From an uncultured Pseudomonadota bacterium (GTDB lineage: Bacteria > Pseudomonadota > Alphaproteobacteria > Rs-D84), in NCBI GenBank assembly GCA_902762295.1, contig CACWNX010000001.1, positions 86,702-150,701 of the forward strand: a DNA stretch of 64,000 bases, written 5' to 3'. The translations under genes and the position numbers were made by a program. Positions within the stretch are counted from its first letter, which is position 1; each line of letters starts with the position of its first letter. Below the pieces are notes generated by a model that saw nothing but the letters and a program-made list of their open reading frames with translations, did not search any database and was not told the origin of the DNA. Of the stretch, positions 62,447 to 64,000 are shown piece after piece.

Positions 62447-62797
62447 CTATGGTTGCAACGCAGTCACAACACAATTGAAATATCCCGCGCCCTTGGTTGA
62501 ACCAACAAATTGTAAAATCATACCAACACCGAACAACAGGAAAAATCCAACAAACATACCAATACCTTTATCTTTCAGGTCATCTTTTTTCACATCGCCG
62601 GCCTTTATATATCCCCACGCCCAATCCATCAAAACAAACGCCGCACCAACAAACGCCAATGTCCGCAGAACATTTATAACCGGCTTCAAATTATCAATCA
62701 GGTCGCAAACCGCTTTATTTTCACCGGCGGCAAATGCCGGCACGTTCGCCATGATAAATGTCGTTGCAATCAAGAAATATTTTGAAATCTTTTTCAT
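62447..62797 (-). CDS. TrbC/VirB2-like pilin protein
   Basis: A 116-residue protein. A signal peptide of about 23 residues (cleavage after AFA) is followed by two membrane helices (about 42-62 and 78-100) with a short charged cytoplasmic loop (KAGDVKKDDLKDKG). This is the arrangement of type IV secretion pilins of the TrbC/VirB2 family. Two cysteines (VCDLIDN and YFNCVV) could form a disulfide. The start is ATG 62797 behind AAGGAGAT; the upstream open frame is not coding. No other type IV secretion genes are in the window. Confidence 0.65.
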   Translation of the reverse strand: MKKISKYFLIATTFIMANVPAFAAGENKAVCDLIDNLKPVINVLRTLAFVGAAFVLMDWAWGYIKAGDVKKDDLKDKGIGMFVGFFLLFGVGMILQFVGSTKGAGYFNCVVTALQP

Positions 62798-62880
62798 ATT
62801 AAATCTCCTTTTCCTTGGTATTCTATCACAAAAATACATGACTTTCAAATAAAAAGAAATAATGGTTAGCGAAAAATGCC

Positions 62881-62959
62881 AGTGGCTAGTGGAATCTGAA
62901 ATCATTTCATAATTACGAAGTAATTCCAAAAACCAACTAACCACTAATCACTAGCCACT
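62881..62959. repeat. inverted repeat built from TTAGTGG-type sequence
   Basis: AGTGGCTAGTG (62881-62891) and its exact complement CACTAGCCACT (62949-62959) flank a short AT-rich spacer. The right side continues as a series of CCACTAA/CACTAGC units. Related TTAGTG strings lie near 14605-14655 and 46153-46170. Confidence 0.6.
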
Positions 62960-62971
62960 AACCACCTACAA

Positions 62972-63331
62972 TTATTTACCTGAAATTGTATAGAAACGAC
63001 GTGAAATTGGTTCTGCCTTGCAGCCACAGCAATTTGTTGCCGCCATCGGTTGTTCAACCGAAACCGGAACCAATGCCTGGCGCTCATTGCGAGTCAAACG
63101 CGCACCATTGTCACGTGCAAACAAATCCGCACAACGGGTATTTTTGTAAACAATGCGTTTATCACTGTCCATACCTTCAATCGTTTCTGTGAAACGATCC
63201 GCGTATTCTTCGGCACGATAAACACAATCATTACCATCCTGGGTATAGCGAACATCACCTTTGTAATAATCATAGCCCCCACAACCCGCCAGTGTGGCAA
63301 CTGCAAACATTGAAATTACTGCTTTCTTCAT
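62972..63331 (-). CDS. lipoprotein of unknown function
   Basis: A 119-residue protein with a lipoprotein signal peptide (lipobox LAGC at residues 14-17). The mature domain has two further cysteines in the central part (DCVYRAEEYADRF and NTRCADLF) and a CCGC cluster near the C-terminus. No family was recognised. It has its own AAGGAAGATGCG ribosome-site region and lies beside the pilin-like gene on the same strand, but with 174 bp of repeat-rich DNA between them. Confidence 0.75.
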   Translation of the reverse strand: MKKAVISMFAVATLAGCGGYDYYKGDVRYTQDGNDCVYRAEEYADRFTETIEGMDSDKRIVYKNTRCADLFARDNGARLTRNERQALVPVSVEQPMAATNCCGCKAEPISRRFYTISGK

Positions 63332-63496
63332 CGCATCTTCCTTTTATGCTGTTTTGCCTCTTTCACACTCCCGATTCGTTTACATGTTCATTCTTGCACA
63401 AATCGCACGCGTGTCAATTATTTTATAACCAGACAAAAATCATACTTATTACCGATGAAATATGTTATAATCATTGCAACAAAAGGACATTAACAA

Positions 63497-64000
63497 ATGA
63501 ATTACACGAAACTTGGACTGGTAAACACCAATGAAATGTTACAACGCGCACTGCATGATGGATATGCCATCGGTGCGTTCAATATATATAACATGGAAAC
63601 GATGCGCGCAATCATAACCGCTGCGCGTGAAACGCACAGCCCTGTTATCTTGGCGGTATCGGAATCCGCACTGGACTATATGGGTGCAAACATGTTGATA
63701 TCTATGATTGCCGCCGCCGAAATCAAGCCATATGAACAAATCGCCCTGCACCTGGATCACGGTCATTCATACGAATCATGCACACGCGCCATAGACATGG
63801 GTTTTTCCAGTGTTATGATAGATGCCAGTAATCTGCCATTTGATGAAAATATCGCACTATCTGCACGCGTTGCGAAATACGCACACCGACACAATGTATC
63901 GGTAGAGGCGGAATTAGGTGCCTTGCGCGGATTTGAAGACGAAAACACAAAATCAAAAACCGGACAATTCACCAAACCCGACAATGTCGTTGAATTCGTA
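63497..64000 (+). CDS. fba: class II fructose-bisphosphate aldolase, N-terminal part
   Basis: This gene begins at ATG 63497 after AAAAGGA and runs off the right edge, leaving 168 residues. The enzyme cleaves fructose-1,6-bisphosphate in glycolysis using a zinc ion. The barrel start (AIGAFNIYNMETMRAIITAA), the metal and catalytic segment ALHLDHGHSYESC with the zinc His and the Asp, and VEAELGALRGFEDE are characteristic of class II aldolases. A TTATAAT -10 lies about 27 bp upstream of the ATG. Confidence 0.95.
   Translation, partial: MNYTKLGLVNTNEMLQRALHDGYAIGAFNIYNMETMRAIITAARETHSPVILAVSESALDYMGANMLISMIAAAEIKPYEQIALHLDHGHSYESCTRAIDMGFSSVMIDASNLPFDENIALSARVAKYAHRHNVSVEAELGALRGFEDENTKSKTGQFTKPDNVVEFV

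Overview
The window is a stretch of chromosome from an alphaproteobacterium, most likely an uncultured, host-associated one (gut lineages such as RF32 would fit, but this is an inference from gene content). The supporting evidence is a CcrM-type GANTC methyltransferase, the alphaproteobacterial gene neighbourhoods ftsE-ftsX-DUF218-plsC and acpP-fabF-(mltG), and the complete str-S10-spc-alpha ribosomal supercluster. No rRNA, complete insertion sequence, prophage or CRISPR array was seen. One tRNA is present (tRNA-Pro, CGG).

Layout. 1-2.8 kb: partial lytic transglycosylase, nrdR, ccrM and a small unknown gene. 2.9-18.2 kb: an accessory region of secreted proteins. It holds a 1225-residue autotransporter-like protein with ankyrin repeats and a degraded subtilase-like passenger, a Pro-Lys-Gln-repeat membrane protein, and several large cysteine-rich exported proteins (7295-10223, 12235-14541, 15164-18151). 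A DUF3419-like methyltransferase-fold protein, an anchored acidic protein and a GIY-YIG nuclease lie among them. 18.2-40.4 kb, minus strand: rpsL-rpsG-fusA-tuf-rpsJ through rplQ. The alpha operon is interrupted: three exported-protein genes (20260-23375), two of them from the same cysteine-rich family, sit between rpsK and rpoA with their own promoters and terminators. 40.7-43.7 kb: two paralogous outer-membrane barrels and mltG. 43.7-46.2 kb: a frameshifted XRE regulator, a strongly folded non-coding element, tRNA-Pro and an acyl-CoA synthetase, all lying between mltG and its usual partner fabF. 46.4-52.4 kb: fabF, acpP, a degenerate tyrosine recombinase, a small Cys protein, lepA, rbfA and a YqaA-type membrane protein. 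52.4-56.1 kb: a barrel protein and two modular repeat-containing surface proteins. 56.3-61 kb: ftsE-ftsX-DUF218-plsC and tolB with an overlapping thermonuclease gene. 61.1-64 kb: a CopG/RHH regulator with repeated operator-like sites and an unrecognised partner, an orphan VirB2/TrbC-like pilin, a lipoprotein and the start of a class II fructose-bisphosphate aldolase.

The candidate undescribed system is the set of exported, disulfide-rich proteins between 7.3 and 22.9 kb. They share a cysteine signature (C-x6-C-x4..6-C-G-x5-C), S/T/A/R-rich or proline-repeat spacers after the signal peptide, glycine-zipper membrane segments and Cys-x-Trp repeats. They are organised as two coupled gene pairs plus two single genes, and are threaded into the ribosomal-protein region. 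Their function cannot be read from the sequence. A cell-envelope or surface structure is the simplest inference.

Promoters in this genome are easy to see (TTGACA/TATAAT-like, 16-17 bp spacers). They allow transcription units, some apparently leaderless mRNAs and several structured 5' leaders to be proposed.
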